A DNA stretch of 64,000 bases from DATBGZ01 sp963803115 (GCA_963803115.1 CAWDLN010000019.1:338825-402824); one strand, 5' to 3'. Positions 35,790 through 45,327 are shown, counted from the first letter of the stretch. Numbers and translations: made by a program. The notes: generated by a model not told the origin, from the letters alone.

Positions 35790-36557
35790 GTGGCGGCTGC
35801 GGTGCCAGCCCAAGCGCGAGAGAGCGCGAGCGACCCGGCGCAGGTGGCGCAGGTGGCGGCGACGGCGCGGGACCTGGCGACGCTGGACACCGCAGTCGCG
35901 GCCTGTCGGGCTTGTCCCCGACTCGTGGCCTGGCGGGAGGAGGTCGCGGCCGTACGCCGTGCGGCCTTCCGCAACCAGACGTACTGGGGACGTCCCGTGC
36001 CAGGCTTTGGACCGGGCGACGCCCGCATCGGCATCCTCGGCCTGGCCCCCGCCGCCCACGGCGGCAACCGCACCGGGCGCATTTTCACCGGTGATCGGTC
36101 GGGCGACGTGCTCTTCGGTGCGCTGTACCGCACCGGGCTCGCCAACCAGCCGACGAGCGTGTCCCGCACGGACGGCCTCACGCTGATGGACACACGCATC
36201 TTCGCGGCGGTCCGCTGTGCGCCCCCCGCCAACAAACCCACGCCGATCGAGCGCGATACGTGTGCACCGTGGCTGCAGCGCGAGTTGGCATTGCTGCGCC
36301 CGACGCTGCGGGTCGTGGTCGCCCTCGGCCAGTTTGCCTGGGACGCGTTCTGGCCGGCGATTGCGGCGGCATACGGCGTGCGGGCACCGACGCCTCGACC
36401 CTCCTTCGGCCATGGGGTACGGGTCGAAGTGCCCGATGCGCCAACACTGCTCGGTTGTTACCACGTGAGTCAGCAGAACACCTTTACCGGCCGGCTCACC
36501 CCGGCAATGCTGGACGCGGTTCTCGCAACCGCCCGGGAGTTGGCCGATGTTGAATGA
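35790..36557 (+). CDS. type 5 uracil-DNA glycosylase (UDGb), [4Fe-4S]
   Basis: 255 residues. Motif GLAPAAHGGNRTGRIFTGD, without the usual catalytic Asp/Asn of family 1, and GCYHVSQQNTFTGRL with the essential His, define the UDGb/family 5 group. The Fe-S cluster cysteines are visible as ACRACP, VRCAPP and RDTCAPWL. It removes uracil and other deaminated bases in GC-rich, thermostable or actinobacterial genomes. The start is GTG 35790. Its last 11 bases overlap the DUF4129 gene start, so both are in one transcript. Confidence 0.93.
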   Translation: MAAAVPAQARESASDPAQVAQVAATARDLATLDTAVAACRACPRLVAWREEVAAVRRAAFRNQTYWGRPVPGFGPGDARIGILGLAPAAHGGNRTGRIFTGDRSGDVLFGALYRTGLANQPTSVSRTDGLTLMDTRIFAAVRCAPPANKPTPIERDTCAPWLQRELALLRPTLRVVVALGQFAWDAFWPAIAAAYGVRAPTPRPSFGHGVRVEVPDAPTLLGCYHVSQQNTFTGRLTPAMLDAVLATARELADVE

Positions 36558-37266
36558 GCACTCGCCGCGCGAAGCCAGGCAGGCACTCGTCGGCCGGCCG
36601 TTGCTGCCGTTGGTGGTCGTCGTGACGCTCCTTGGAATCGCGATACTCGCCGCCGCGTTCGGCAACCCGTCGATCGAGGCACTTCCGGGCCCGCCGGTCC
36701 CGACCACCGGGGCGCCCACGCCCGAGCGAGCCCTACCCCATGAGACCGCGGAGGCGGCCGCGTCCGGCTCGATCTCGGATTCCGTCTCAACCGCGCCGAG
36801 CCGGGTACCGGCCGGGGCGGCCCTGGTCCTCGCCGGTCTCGTGATTCTCGCGGGTGTGGCGACTCTCGGCTCCTGGCTCCATCGTGGACGGTCGACGGTC
36901 AGATACGAGGCGGCACCGCTACCGGAGGAGGTGCGGCGGCTGATGTGGCGCGCGGTCGACCATGGGCTGCACGCGTTGGCCGAGACCGACACGGATGCTC
37001 GGCGGGCGGTCATCGCCTGCTGGACGAGGCTTGAGTCGGCCGCGGCTGAGGCCGGCACCCGGCGCGGACCGGGGGATACGTCGACCGATCTCGTGCTGCG
37101 GTTGCTGAGCGACCACGAGGTGAGCGCCGACGTGCTCGCCGGCTTCGCCGAGATCTATCGTGAAGCCCGGTTCGCTACGCACATGGTTGACGCGGCCGTG
37201 CGCCAACAGGCACTAGCCGCGCTGGGGCAGCTGCGCGACGAGCTGAGCTCCGGAATTCGCGGCTGA
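36547..37266 (+). CDS. DUF4129 membrane protein
   Basis: 239 residues. Two TM segments (about 18-38 and 93-112) flank a Pro/Thr-rich extracytoplasmic loop. The cytoplasmic C-terminal half has DARRAVIACWTRLESAAAEAG and DTSTDLVLRLLSD, the DUF4129 pattern. The family is found in MoxR/DUF58/transglutaminase gene sets. It overlaps the preceding UDG gene by 11 bp and the next gene by 1 bp (TGATG). Confidence 0.85.
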   Translation: MLNEHSPREARQALVGRPLLPLVVVVTLLGIAILAAAFGNPSIEALPGPPVPTTGAPTPERALPHETAEAAASGSISDSVSTAPSRVPAGAALVLAGLVILAGVATLGSWLHRGRSTVRYEAAPLPEEVRRLMWRAVDHGLHALAETDTDARRAVIACWTRLESAAAEAGTRRGPGDTSTDLVLRLLSDHEVSADVLAGFAEIYREARFATHMVDAAVRQQALAALGQLRDELSSGIRG

Positions 37267-37844
37267 TGGCGCGCCGAAAGGAGTCCGTGCCGCTGGCCGA
37301 CGCCGGGCTCGACGATCTGTTCGACTCCGGTGAGGAGCCGGTCGGCTCCGCCCGGACCCGCCGGCCGTGGCTTCTCGCGGCGGCGGTCGTCATCCTTGCC
37401 CTCTCGGCCGTGTTGAGCGTGCTGGCCCGTGCCTTAGGCCTCGCTCCGCCGTACCTGCTCATCGTCGGCGTCATCGCCGGGCTCGTACTGATCCGGGCGG
37501 CGAGCGTTTCGGTACGCGAACCGACCTGGCGCCGCACCGACGACCTGGTGCGGGTACGCGACGTTTCATCGCCCGCGGCCGGCGCCGCCGGGGACGGGAT
37601 GCTCGAGGCAGTCGGCGTCTGGAACCGACGAATCGAGTCCCCGCAGTCGCGGGCGACGCTCGCGCAAGAGCTCGCCGCGCTCGCCGACGAGCGGCTGCGC
37701 CAGCGGCACAACCTGACCCGTACGAAGGACCCCGTTCGGGCCAGGGCCTTGCTCGGCGATGACGTGTGGTCTGTGCTGCGGCAGACCGGCAACATCCCTC
37801 CGGCCGACGTGACCACGGTGGTCCGGCGACTTGAGGCACTTTAG
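37266..37844 (+). CDS. two-TM membrane protein of the MoxR operon
   Basis: 192 residues. A short cytoplasmic start leads to two close TM segments (about 34-52 and 62-80). The soluble C-terminal half is helical (SRATLAQELAALADERLRQRHN). No known family was recognised, but it sits at this place in many actinobacterial MoxR-DUF58 operons. It contains a TTA codon at 37434-37436. The start overlaps the DUF4129 stop in TGATG. Confidence 0.72.
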   Translation: MARRKESVPLADAGLDDLFDSGEEPVGSARTRRPWLLAAAVVILALSAVLSVLARALGLAPPYLLIVGVIAGLVLIRAASVSVREPTWRRTDDLVRVRDVSSPAAGAAGDGMLEAVGVWNRRIESPQSRATLAQELAALADERLRQRHNLTRTKDPVRARALLGDDVWSVLRQTGNIPPADVTTVVRRLEAL

Positions 37845-37882
37845 TTGCGCCCATGTTCGGACCGACCAGAAAGGACTGATCC

Positions 37883-38896
37883 GTGAAACACCGCGAAGCT
37901 ATGCCGGTCACTGACGTGGAACGGGTCGCGACCGCGGTGCTCGAGGCGGTCGGCTCCGTCGTCGTGGGCAAGCGCGACGCGCTTCGGCTCGTGCTCGCCG
38001 GCATCTTCGCCGGCGGACATGTACTTCTGGAAGACCTGCCCGGACTCGGCAAGACCCTGACTGCCCGGAGCTTTGCCCAGGCCCTCGGTCTGGGCTTCCG
38101 CCGGCTGCAGTTCACTCCGGACTTGCTCCCGGCTGACGTCACCGGATCGTTCCTTTACGACCAGCGCAGCCACGACTTCAGCTTTCGGGCCGGGCCCATT
38201 TTCACCAACGTGCTGCTCGCGGACGAGATCAACCGGACTCCGCCGAAGACCCAGGCGGCCCTGCTGGAGGCGATGCAAGAACGGCAGGTGACCGTGGAAG
38301 GTACGACGTACGAGCTCCCGCCACCCTTTCACGTGCTGGCCACCGCAAACCCGATCGAATACGAGGGAACGTATCCGTTGCCTGAGGCCCAGTTGGACCG
38401 GTTCCTGCTGCGCGTGTCGTTTGGCTATCCGGACTCGGACGAGGAGTGGGACGTGCTCCAGCGGCGCATGGCCCGCCGGCGGGAGGAGGCCGTGCTCGCG
38501 CCAGTGGTGGACGTCGATACTCTGCTGGCGGTCCAAGGCGCACTCGAGGACGTGATCGTGGAGGACTCGATCGGGAAGTACATGGTAGAGCTGACGGTCG
38601 CCACGCGCAGCCACCCGCAGGTGCTCGTGGGCGCGTCACCCCGCGGGTCCCTCGCACTTCTGCTGGTGTCTCGGGCGACGGCCGCCATGGCGGGACGGGA
38701 CTACGTCATTCCCGAGGACGTGAAGCATGTCGCGGTCGCGGCACTGGCACACCGGATGACCCTGCGCCCCGAGATGTGGCTGCGCCGGGTTGCGGCGGCG
38801 GACGTCGTCGCGGCCTTGCTCGAGGAGGTCCCCGCTCCCGCCAGCGGCACGTTGCCGGCCTTCGGACACGCTCCATTGCCGGCGCAGCGGAGCTGA
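37883..38896 (+). CDS. MoxR-family AAA+ ATPase
   Basis: 337 residues, GTG start with AAAGGAC upstream. Walker A LLEDLPGLGKTLTARSF (about 50), Walker B LLADEINRTPPKTQAALLEAM, and sensor ATANPIEYEGTYPLPEAQLDRF are intact. The C-terminal lid has VGASPRGSLALLLVSRATAA, a MoxR signature. MoxR proteins act as chaperone-like ATPases, often with DUF58/VWA partners, and a DUF58 gene follows directly. Confidence 0.94.
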   Translation: MKHREAMPVTDVERVATAVLEAVGSVVVGKRDALRLVLAGIFAGGHVLLEDLPGLGKTLTARSFAQALGLGFRRLQFTPDLLPADVTGSFLYDQRSHDFSFRAGPIFTNVLLADEINRTPPKTQAALLEAMQERQVTVEGTTYELPPPFHVLATANPIEYEGTYPLPEAQLDRFLLRVSFGYPDSDEEWDVLQRRMARRREEAVLAPVVDVDTLLAVQGALEDVIVEDSIGKYMVELTVATRSHPQVLVGASPRGSLALLLVSRATAAMAGRDYVIPEDVKHVAVAALAHRMTLRPEMWLRRVAAADVVAALLEEVPAPASGTLPAFGHAPLPAQRS

Positions 38897-38898
38897 CG

Positions 38899-40266
38899 GT
38901 GGAACCCGGATCCGAGACACGACCCGTCGATCCACAGTGGACGCCGACCCGAGCCTTGGGACGAGCCGTGCAGCTGGTCGGCGTACTGGTGCTTCTCGGC
39001 GGATTGCTCGGACGCCCCGACCTGGTGGCCATCGCGGCGCCGATCGCGCTCGGCGTCGCGCTGTCGCTGCGCCGCCGGCCTGCGGGCGAGCCTCAGGTAG
39101 AGCTCGACCTTCCGGCCGAGCCGCCGGTCGAGGGAGACATCGTCACCGCCTCGGTGCGGGTGGTCAACCCGTCGTTACGATCCTTGGATCTCGTGGTGGC
39201 CCGAATCGCTGTTTCACACTGGCTCCCGCTCGAGCGTGCCGACCGTCCATATGCGACAGACCTGGCCGCGGGGCAGGTCGCCGGCATTGATCTGGAGGGT
39301 CCGGCGCTGCGATGGGGACGGCATGTCGTGGGGCCAGCCCAGGCGTACGCCGTGGCTGGCGACGGACTTCTGGTGGCGGAGCCGGTTCTGACGCCAGCGG
39401 CCGATCTGCGGGTGTACCCAATCCCATCTTCGTTCCGAGCTGACCAGCGCATCCCACGCTCGTCGGCGCTCGTCGGCATGCATCGGTCCCGGCGGGCCGG
39501 CGAAGGTGGCGAGCTGGCTGGAGTACGCCGGTACGCACCCGGTGACCGGCTGCGCCGCATCGACTGGCGAGTGACCCTGCGCACCCGCGAACCGCACGTC
39601 GCGGCGACATGGTCCGACCGGGATGCGACGGTCGTTCTCCTACTCGACGTGGTCCGCGACGCCGGAATCTCGGGCGGCATCCGCGGCGAAGCCTCCATGG
39701 TGGACACTGCGGTCCGGGCGGCGGCGGCCGTCGCCGAGCACTACCTCCGGCAAGGCGACCGCGTGGGGCTGGTGGAGCACGCCGGCGGGTACCGATTCCT
39801 ACGCGCTCAACACGGTCGGCGTCAGCTGCAGAGCGCGCTGGACTGGCTGTTGTTGGTCGGCGCCGACGCCGGTCGGGTTCCCGCGCAGCGATTGCCGCCC
39901 GACGACGACGTTAGTGATGGCGCCAGCTTCGTACTCGACCCGCATCGGTTTCCGGCCTCGGCGCTCGTCATCGTGCTGACGCCGCTGCTCGGCCCGGACA
40001 TCAGCCGCGTGTTGGCAACACTGGCGCGGGCCGGGCGTCTGGTGCTCGCCGTCGACACACTTGGCGATCTTGCCAACCGTGCCGTCGTCGGTTCACAGTG
40101 GACGCCTCTGGCCCAGCGGCTGTGGCGGATGGAGCGGGACAACCTGATCGGGCAGCTGCGCGAGGCCGGAGTGCCGGTGACGGGGTGGGCGGGTGCCGGC
40201 AGTCTCGACCAGGTGCTGCGGGACCTGACTCGGCTCGCCGCCGCACCTCGGGTGGACATGCGATGA
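38899..40266 (+). CDS. DUF58 domain protein
   Basis: 455 residues from GTG 38899, two bases after the MoxR stop. Two N-terminal TM segments (about 20-60) are followed by a beta-rich region. The DUF58 core shows GEGGELAGVRRYAPGDRLRR, then IDWRVTLRTREPHVAATWSD. A VWA-like part comes next, with VVLLLDVVRDAG replacing the MIDAS DxSxS. It contains a TTA codon at 39175-39177. Its last codons overlap the next gene in ATGA. It is probably a membrane partner of the MoxR ATPase. Confidence 0.88.
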   Translation: MEPGSETRPVDPQWTPTRALGRAVQLVGVLVLLGGLLGRPDLVAIAAPIALGVALSLRRRPAGEPQVELDLPAEPPVEGDIVTASVRVVNPSLRSLDLVVARIAVSHWLPLERADRPYATDLAAGQVAGIDLEGPALRWGRHVVGPAQAYAVAGDGLLVAEPVLTPAADLRVYPIPSSFRADQRIPRSSALVGMHRSRRAGEGGELAGVRRYAPGDRLRRIDWRVTLRTREPHVAATWSDRDATVVLLLDVVRDAGISGGIRGEASMVDTAVRAAAAVAEHYLRQGDRVGLVEHAGGYRFLRAQHGRRQLQSALDWLLLVGADAGRVPAQRLPPDDDVSDGASFVLDPHRFPASALVIVLTPLLGPDISRVLATLARAGRLVLAVDTLGDLANRAVVGSQWTPLAQRLWRMERDNLIGQLREAGVPVTGWAGAGSLDQVLRDLTRLAAAPRVDMR

Positions 40267-40844
40267 TCAACCGGTTTTGGCAATGGGCCGCCGACGCGGT
40301 GGCCCGACTACGGCGGACCGCCGCTGGACCCGCCATCATCAGGATCCTTGCGGGAGTGGCCGCCGTCGCGGCCGAGCTGGTGTCCCTGCCCGCCGATGTG
40401 AGCCTAGGTCCGGATTCCGTCATCGTGGTGGCGGTGGCAGTTCTGCTCGCGGCCGCGGTCGGCCTGTATCCGCGCGATCGGTGGACCGGGGCCGTGGCGC
40501 TAATATGCGTCGCTGCCTGGGTGGTCGCGTCGGTTGCGTACGGCGACGCCCCGAGCCTGGCCCGCGTGGCGGCCCTGGCTGCGGCGCTCTATGTGATGCA
40601 CGCCGCATCCGCCCTGGCCGCCGTGCTGCCGTACGACTGCGTGCTCCCACCCGGTGTGCTGTTGCGGTGGGCGGTACGGCAGGGAGGTCTGCTCGCCGCC
40701 GGACTCGTGGCCGGGATGAGCGGTCTCGTTCTGGTGCGACTGATGAACCCGGCGCCCTCCGTCGCAGGTGCGATCGTCGGTGCGCTCATCGCGGCGGCGC
40801 TCGCCGGCGCACTCGCCTGGCAGGCGCGCTGGCCCGCGGCGTGA
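40263..40844 (+). CDS. polytopic membrane protein ending the MoxR operon
   Basis: 193 residues with about five TM segments (ILAGVAAVAAELVSL, IVVAVAVLLAAAVGLY, VALICVAAWVVASVAYG, VLLRWAVRQGGLLAAGLVAG, IVGALIAAALAGALAW). No family was recognised. The start overlaps the DUF58 stop (ATGA), so it is co-translated. Many MoxR-DUF58 sets end with a large transglutaminase-domain protein instead, and none is present here. Confidence 0.72.
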   Translation: MINRFWQWAADAVARLRRTAAGPAIIRILAGVAAVAAELVSLPADVSLGPDSVIVVAVAVLLAAAVGLYPRDRWTGAVALICVAAWVVASVAYGDAPSLARVAALAAALYVMHAASALAAVLPYDCVLPPGVLLRWAVRQGGLLAAGLVAGMSGLVLVRLMNPAPSVAGAIVGALIAAALAGALAWQARWPAA

Positions 40845-40907
40845 GCTGCGCGACAGTGACCGTTGTCAAACCGGTTGGATGACGCGGCCCGGAGTAGCGT
40901 TGCTGCC

Positions 40908-42254
40908 GTGAAACCGCAGCGGATCCTCGTCGTGGGCGCCGGTCATGTCGGTCTCTACGCCGCTCTTCGCCTTTCCCGCAAGTTGCATTCGACCGAGGCC
41001 GATATCACGGTCGTCGACCCCCAGCCGCACATGACGTACCAGCCGTTTCTCCCGGAGGCGGCCGCCGGCAGCATCTCGCCCCGGCACAGCGTGGTCCCAC
41101 TGCGTCGTGAGCTGCGTCGATGCCGGATCCTCTCGGGTGAGGTCACGCATATCTCACACGCGGAACGGGTCGCCACAGTCCAGCCGATCGTGGGCCCGGC
41201 CGTCCAGGTTGCCTACGACCAAATCGTCGTCGCGCCGGGCTCGGTCTCGCGCACGCTGCCGATTCCGGGTCTGCGCGAGAACGCGGTCGGCTTCAAGACC
41301 ATTGGCGAGGCGATCTGGTTGCGAAACCATGTGCTCGACCGCCTCGACGTCGCCGCGACCACTGTGGACAAAGACACGCGACGCCGCGCGCTCACATTCG
41401 TCTTCGTGGGCGGCGGGTACGCCGGCATCGAGGCGCTGGCCGAGATGGAGGACATGGCGCGGTCGGCGCTGCGGTACTACGACGAACTCGACGACTCGGA
41501 GATGCGCTGGGTCCTGGTCGAGGCCACCCAGCGGGTGCTGCCGGAGGTCGACCGGGACATGGGCGCGTACACAGTGGAACAACTGCGCAGCCGCGGCATG
41601 GACATCCGCCTGGACACCAGGCTGGAGTCCTGTGTGGACGGTGTCGTTACCTTGTCCGATGGCGACACCTTTGAAGCGGACACGATCGTGTGGACGGCGG
41701 GCGTGAAGCCGTCTCCGATGCTCGACAACACCGACTTCCCCCGGGACAGCAAGGGCCGCCTCACCTGCCTGGCCACGCTGCAAGTGGTCGGTCCCGATGG
41801 TGCGGTACTGCCCGGCGCCTGGAGCGCGGGCGACTGCGCCGCCGTACCCGACCTGTCCTCGCCCACGCCCGGCGCGCTGTGCTCGCCCAGTGCCCAGCAC
41901 GCGGTCCGGCAGGCCCGCCGGCTCGCCGACAATATCCGCGCCACGATCCGCGGCACGAGCGTGAAGCAGTACCAGCACAAGCACGTCGGTTCGGTGGCCA
42001 GCCTTGGACTGCACAAGGGCGTTGCCCAGGTCTACGGCGTCAAGGTGCGGGGCTGGCTGGCCTGGTTCATGCACCGCACGTACCACCTGAGTCGCGTGCC
42101 CAGCCTCAACCGGAAGATCCGGGTGGTCGTGGACTGGACACTGGCCCTCATCCTGCGCCGTGAGGTGGTCTCGATGGGCGGGTTGCACGCGCCTCGGGAG
42201 GCGTTCACAGAGGTCACGCCCCACCAGGACGCGAGACCCCGCGCTAGCGGCTGA
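40908..42254 (+). CDS. ndh: type II NADH dehydrogenase
   Basis: About 448 residues from GTG 40908; an upstream TTG at 40863 is less likely. Two Rossmann sites are present: ILVVGAGHVGLYAAL for FAD and FVFVGGGYAGIEALAE for NADH. The end has GSVASLGLHKGVAQVYG and an amphipathic, basic C-terminal part for membrane binding. It oxidises NADH and reduces quinone without proton pumping. It converges tail to tail with the next gene, overlapping 11 bp. Confidence 0.9.
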   Translation: MKPQRILVVGAGHVGLYAALRLSRKLHSTEADITVVDPQPHMTYQPFLPEAAAGSISPRHSVVPLRRELRRCRILSGEVTHISHAERVATVQPIVGPAVQVAYDQIVVAPGSVSRTLPIPGLRENAVGFKTIGEAIWLRNHVLDRLDVAATTVDKDTRRRALTFVFVGGGYAGIEALAEMEDMARSALRYYDELDDSEMRWVLVEATQRVLPEVDRDMGAYTVEQLRSRGMDIRLDTRLESCVDGVVTLSDGDTFEADTIVWTAGVKPSPMLDNTDFPRDSKGRLTCLATLQVVGPDGAVLPGAWSAGDCAAVPDLSSPTPGALCSPSAQHAVRQARRLADNIRATIRGTSVKQYQHKHVGSVASLGLHKGVAQVYGVKVRGWLAWFMHRTYHLSRVPSLNRKIRVVVDWTLALILRREVVSMGGLHAPREAFTEVTPHQDARPRASG

Positions 42255-44253
42255 TCTTCCAGGTCCAGGTGTCAGCGATCGCCGTGCCCGGTCCGAGAAG
42301 ACGTTCCAATGTGGTGCGCAGCGCTCCCTCATTCGGCCCGTGGGCCAACGCCACGCAATCGGCTCGCCAGAACGCCAGATCCGCCCTCGCCTGGGTACGC
42401 GTGGCATCGCTGATGTCGGGGATCGCGCCGGTGCTCGCCACGTCGGCCAGCAGCTTGGAGGTCGGCCGCTTGTATGTGCCGACGGAGGCTCGCCCGCCCG
42501 GGCCGTAGTTTCCGATGAAGAATCCTTCCGGCAAGCCGAACGCGGTGTCGGCGGCGGCCGCCCACCGCATCGAATCGGGCGCGGTCGGCGTCGGCAACGG
42601 GACCGGCACGATAACGCCATCCTCGGGCGCGCACTGCCGCCACGCACCCGTGGTGATGAACTCGGGCACCGGCGCCCGGTAGGTCGTCTGCAGGGGCATC
42701 GGCGCCAGCGGCAGCAGCGCGGCCACGATCGCCGCTGGTACTGCCACGCGGCTCACGCCGCGTGTGCGAATCGCGGCGTCGATGGTGTTCGCCAGCACCA
42801 CGGCGATCAATGTGATCACCGCGAGCGAGTAGCGGGTGGGCAAGGCGCCGTTGACCACGGGGATGTCGGCGATGGTTTTGTAGAGGCTGGGCCAGCCGGT
42901 CTTTTCGCCGTCGAGCGTGACGTTCACGCCGAGGGACAGGTACATGATGACGACGCTGGTCACGGTCGCCGCGACCACGGTCGGCGAGCGCCATCGCCAC
43001 AGCGCGCATCCGAGCAGCACCACAAGCAGCGGCAGGCCGAAGAACGCGTTGAGCTCCGTGTCGCTGGACGCGAGCCGACTGGCATCGTCGCTGCCCGCGA
43101 GCGACAACGGTGAGAATACGAAATAGCTCGCGAGGTCAGCGAAGTAGTACTGCGGGGGGAAGGGCGCATTGGGAGTGTGCCGCGGGCCGGCGAACTGGTA
43201 CCACAGTGGATAGACGAGAACGATCGTGCTGACACCCGCCGCGATTGCCATGCCGGCGAGGAACGTCGGCGCCACCCGCAGTGCCCACCGGAGCCGGAGC
43301 ACGGCGTACACCACCGCGAACAAGACAAGCGTCATGACCGCCAGGAAGAGAACCTCTTCCCCGAGCAGCAATTGGGCGCAGACGAGCGCGCTGAGGCCGA
43401 GCGCCGTCTTCACGGCGTCGCGTTGGCCGCGTACCCGGGTTAGGCGGATCACACACCAGACGATCGGCGGGATCAGCCATTGCGCGGTCATGTGCAGATG
43501 GCTGTTGGACTGCGAGATCATGCCCGGCGCGAATCCGGCGGAGAGCCCGCCGACGATCGCGGCACCTCGATGCAGCCGCAGACCTCTGGCGAACAACAGA
43601 TACCAGCCGGCCGCGGTCGCGGCGAGGTTGAAGGCGACGAGCAGCGCGAAGGAAGCGGCCGGGCCAAACAACACCGTCACCGGTGCCATGAGCACGCCGT
43701 GCAGGATGTGCGACGCGTTGCTCATCAGGTTCACGCCATCGGGGGAGTTCAGCCGATCCGTGAGGAGCGAGAAGTCGCCCTTCCACACCCGTACGGCGTG
43801 GGCCAGGAACCACTCGATGAGCGCCTGGTCGTTGACGTTGTCGGCGAGGGCTCGAGTGGCCGGGTCCGGCCACAGGTTGTGGCTCAACCACGCCGCGAAT
43901 CCGAGGAAGGCCACGCAGACTGCGGTGTCGAAGGCACCCGCCGTCGTCCGCCACCGGTTCAACCCATCGAGCGCGGCGCGCGGCCATGACCGCCAATCCC
44001 GGGTCCACCTTCCGCCCTCGCGGTCCCGTCGGTCCTCCAGCGCCGAGCCTGAGGTGCTGACGACGCCGACCGTTTCCGCCCGGGCTTCCCCGAGGGCAAC
44101 CAGGTCCGCGTCGTCTGTGATCCGGCCCGCCTGGTCCTTGACGCGGTCCGCTTCGTCCGTCGCGCGATCCACCGATGCTGCACCGGCGAGCGGTCGGCGG
44201 GCGGGGCTGCTCACGGCCGCAACGGTAGCGCCCGTCGACTGGCCGTGCTGCAT
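42244..44253 (-). CDS. large GT-C-like multipass membrane protein
   Basis: 669 residues. A disordered charged N-terminus of about 100 residues precedes some 10-11 TM segments. Between TM1 and TM2 is a polar loop with ADNVNDQALIEWFLAH, a position where GT-C glycosyltransferases hold their acidic site. The C-terminal 150 residues are extracytoplasmic (APVPEFITTGAWRQCAPEDG). It resembles uncharacterised actinobacterial YfhO/GT-C-like proteins. A role in cell-surface glycosylation is inferred. Its 3' end overlaps ndh by 11 bp. Confidence 0.72.
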   Translation of the reverse strand: MQHGQSTGATVAAVSSPARRPLAGAASVDRATDEADRVKDQAGRITDDADLVALGEARAETVGVVSTSGSALEDRRDREGGRWTRDWRSWPRAALDGLNRWRTTAGAFDTAVCVAFLGFAAWLSHNLWPDPATRALADNVNDQALIEWFLAHAVRVWKGDFSLLTDRLNSPDGVNLMSNASHILHGVLMAPVTVLFGPAASFALLVAFNLAATAAGWYLLFARGLRLHRGAAIVGGLSAGFAPGMISQSNSHLHMTAQWLIPPIVWCVIRLTRVRGQRDAVKTALGLSALVCAQLLLGEEVLFLAVMTLVLFAVVYAVLRLRWALRVAPTFLAGMAIAAGVSTIVLVYPLWYQFAGPRHTPNAPFPPQYYFADLASYFVFSPLSLAGSDDASRLASSDTELNAFFGLPLLVVLLGCALWRWRSPTVVAATVTSVVIMYLSLGVNVTLDGEKTGWPSLYKTIADIPVVNGALPTRYSLAVITLIAVVLANTIDAAIRTRGVSRVAVPAAIVAALLPLAPMPLQTTYRAPVPEFITTGAWRQCAPEDGVIVPVPLPTPTAPDSMRWAAAADTAFGLPEGFFIGNYGPGGRASVGTYKRPTSKLLADVASTGAIPDISDATRTQARADLAFWRADCVALAHGPNEGALRTTLERLLGPGTAIADTWTWKISR

Positions 44254-44373
44254 GGAACGCCCGGTTCCGTCGTGCCTCGCGGCGGTTCGCCCTGCTCACT
44301 ACCGCTGGCCCGACGGGACGCCGCGCTTGGCAGAGGACAAGCCGGGCGGTACCGACTACCCTGGGCCCTGCTC

Positions 44374-44452
44374 GCCCGGGTGGTGGAATGGCAGACACGG
44401 CTGCCTTAAAAGCGGCTGCTACGGCGTGCGGGTTCGAGTCCCGCTCCGGGCA
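44374..44452 (+). tRNA. tRNA-Leu (anticodon UAA, bldA-type)
   Basis: The acceptor GCCCGGG pairs with TCCGGGC (one G-T pair), with discriminator A. The D arm has AATGGCAGA. The anticodon stem GCTGC/GCGGC encloses loop CTTAAAA (anticodon TAA). The T arm is GCGGG-TTCGAGT-CCCGC. The variable region is 11 nt, short for tRNA-Leu. The 3' CCA is not exactly encoded (genome reads ACCCA). TTGGCA at 44327-44332 could be a -35 box. This tRNA reads the rare UUA codon. Confidence 0.93.
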
Positions 44453-44541
44453 CCCAAGCGCGAACGCGTGAGACACGCCTCGCATGTGGGTTGGCGCTAC
44501 GCTTGTGGCGGTTGTGACCCGCTTACCCGCAGGAGGCGCAC

Positions 44542-45327
44542 GTGCGTAGTTCGAACCCGGTGCTCACTAGGCTGACGCCGGAGACCTACTCCGGGCAGAC
44601 GTCCGGTTACGGGTCGCCGTACCAGCCCGCGCCCCCGCCCGTCAGTGTCGTAGCCGAGGCCGATCGGATGACGATCGACGACGTCGTCGTCAAGACGGTG
44701 GCGCTGCTCGGGCTGACCGCGATTTCGGGGCTGGCGACCGCGCTCCTGCCTCTGTCGGCGGGTGCGCTTTGGGGCGCCATTGCGATTGGCGCGATTGTCG
44801 GGCTGGTGCTGGGCCTGATCGTCAGCTTTAAGCGAGTCATGAGCCCGCCGCTGATCGTGGCCTACGCGGTCGCCGAGGGTGTCTTCGTCGGTGGCATCTC
44901 CAAGATCTACAACGCCATATGGGACGGCATCGTCGTCCAAGCCGCATTGGCGACATTCGGGATCTTCTTCCTGATGGCGGCGCTGTACAAGACGCGGATC
45001 ATCCGAAACTCGCCGCGATTCACTCGCATCGTCATGGGGGCCCTACTCGGCGTCCTCGGCCTGATCGTGGCCAACCTGATCTTCGCGCTGTTCGGGGTCA
45101 ATCTGCACCTGCGCGACGGAAGCACCCTCGCGATCGTCTTCAGCCTGGTCGTGATCGGGGTCGCGGCACTGACGTTCGTGCTCGACTTCGACATGATCGA
45201 GCAGGCGGCCGCGCAAGGCGCGCCCAAGCAGACCGCATGGCTGTGTGCCTTTGGTCTTCTGGTCGGCCTGATCTGGGTCTACCTGGAGGTACTGCGCCTG
45301 CTCAGCTACTTGCGCGGCCGGAACTGA
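44542..45327 (+). CDS. Bax inhibitor-1/YccA family membrane protein
   Basis: 261 residues, GTG start with AGGAGGCGC upstream. A Tyr/Gly/Pro-rich N-terminus of about 40 residues is followed by seven TM segments (e.g. LATFGIFFLMAALY, MGALLGVLGLIVANLIFALF, IVFSLVVIGVAALTFVLDFDMI). The last holds the acidic pair region LDFDMIE, conserved in this family. These proteins can act as pH-sensitive Ca leak channels. Its job here is unknown. Confidence 0.9.
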   Translation: MRSSNPVLTRLTPETYSGQTSGYGSPYQPAPPPVSVVAEADRMTIDDVVVKTVALLGLTAISGLATALLPLSAGALWGAIAIGAIVGLVLGLIVSFKRVMSPPLIVAYAVAEGVFVGGISKIYNAIWDGIVVQAALATFGIFFLMAALYKTRIIRNSPRFTRIVMGALLGVLGLIVANLIFALFGVNLHLRDGSTLAIVFSLVVIGVAALTFVLDFDMIEQAAAQGAPKQTAWLCAFGLLVGLIWVYLEVLRLLSYLRGRN

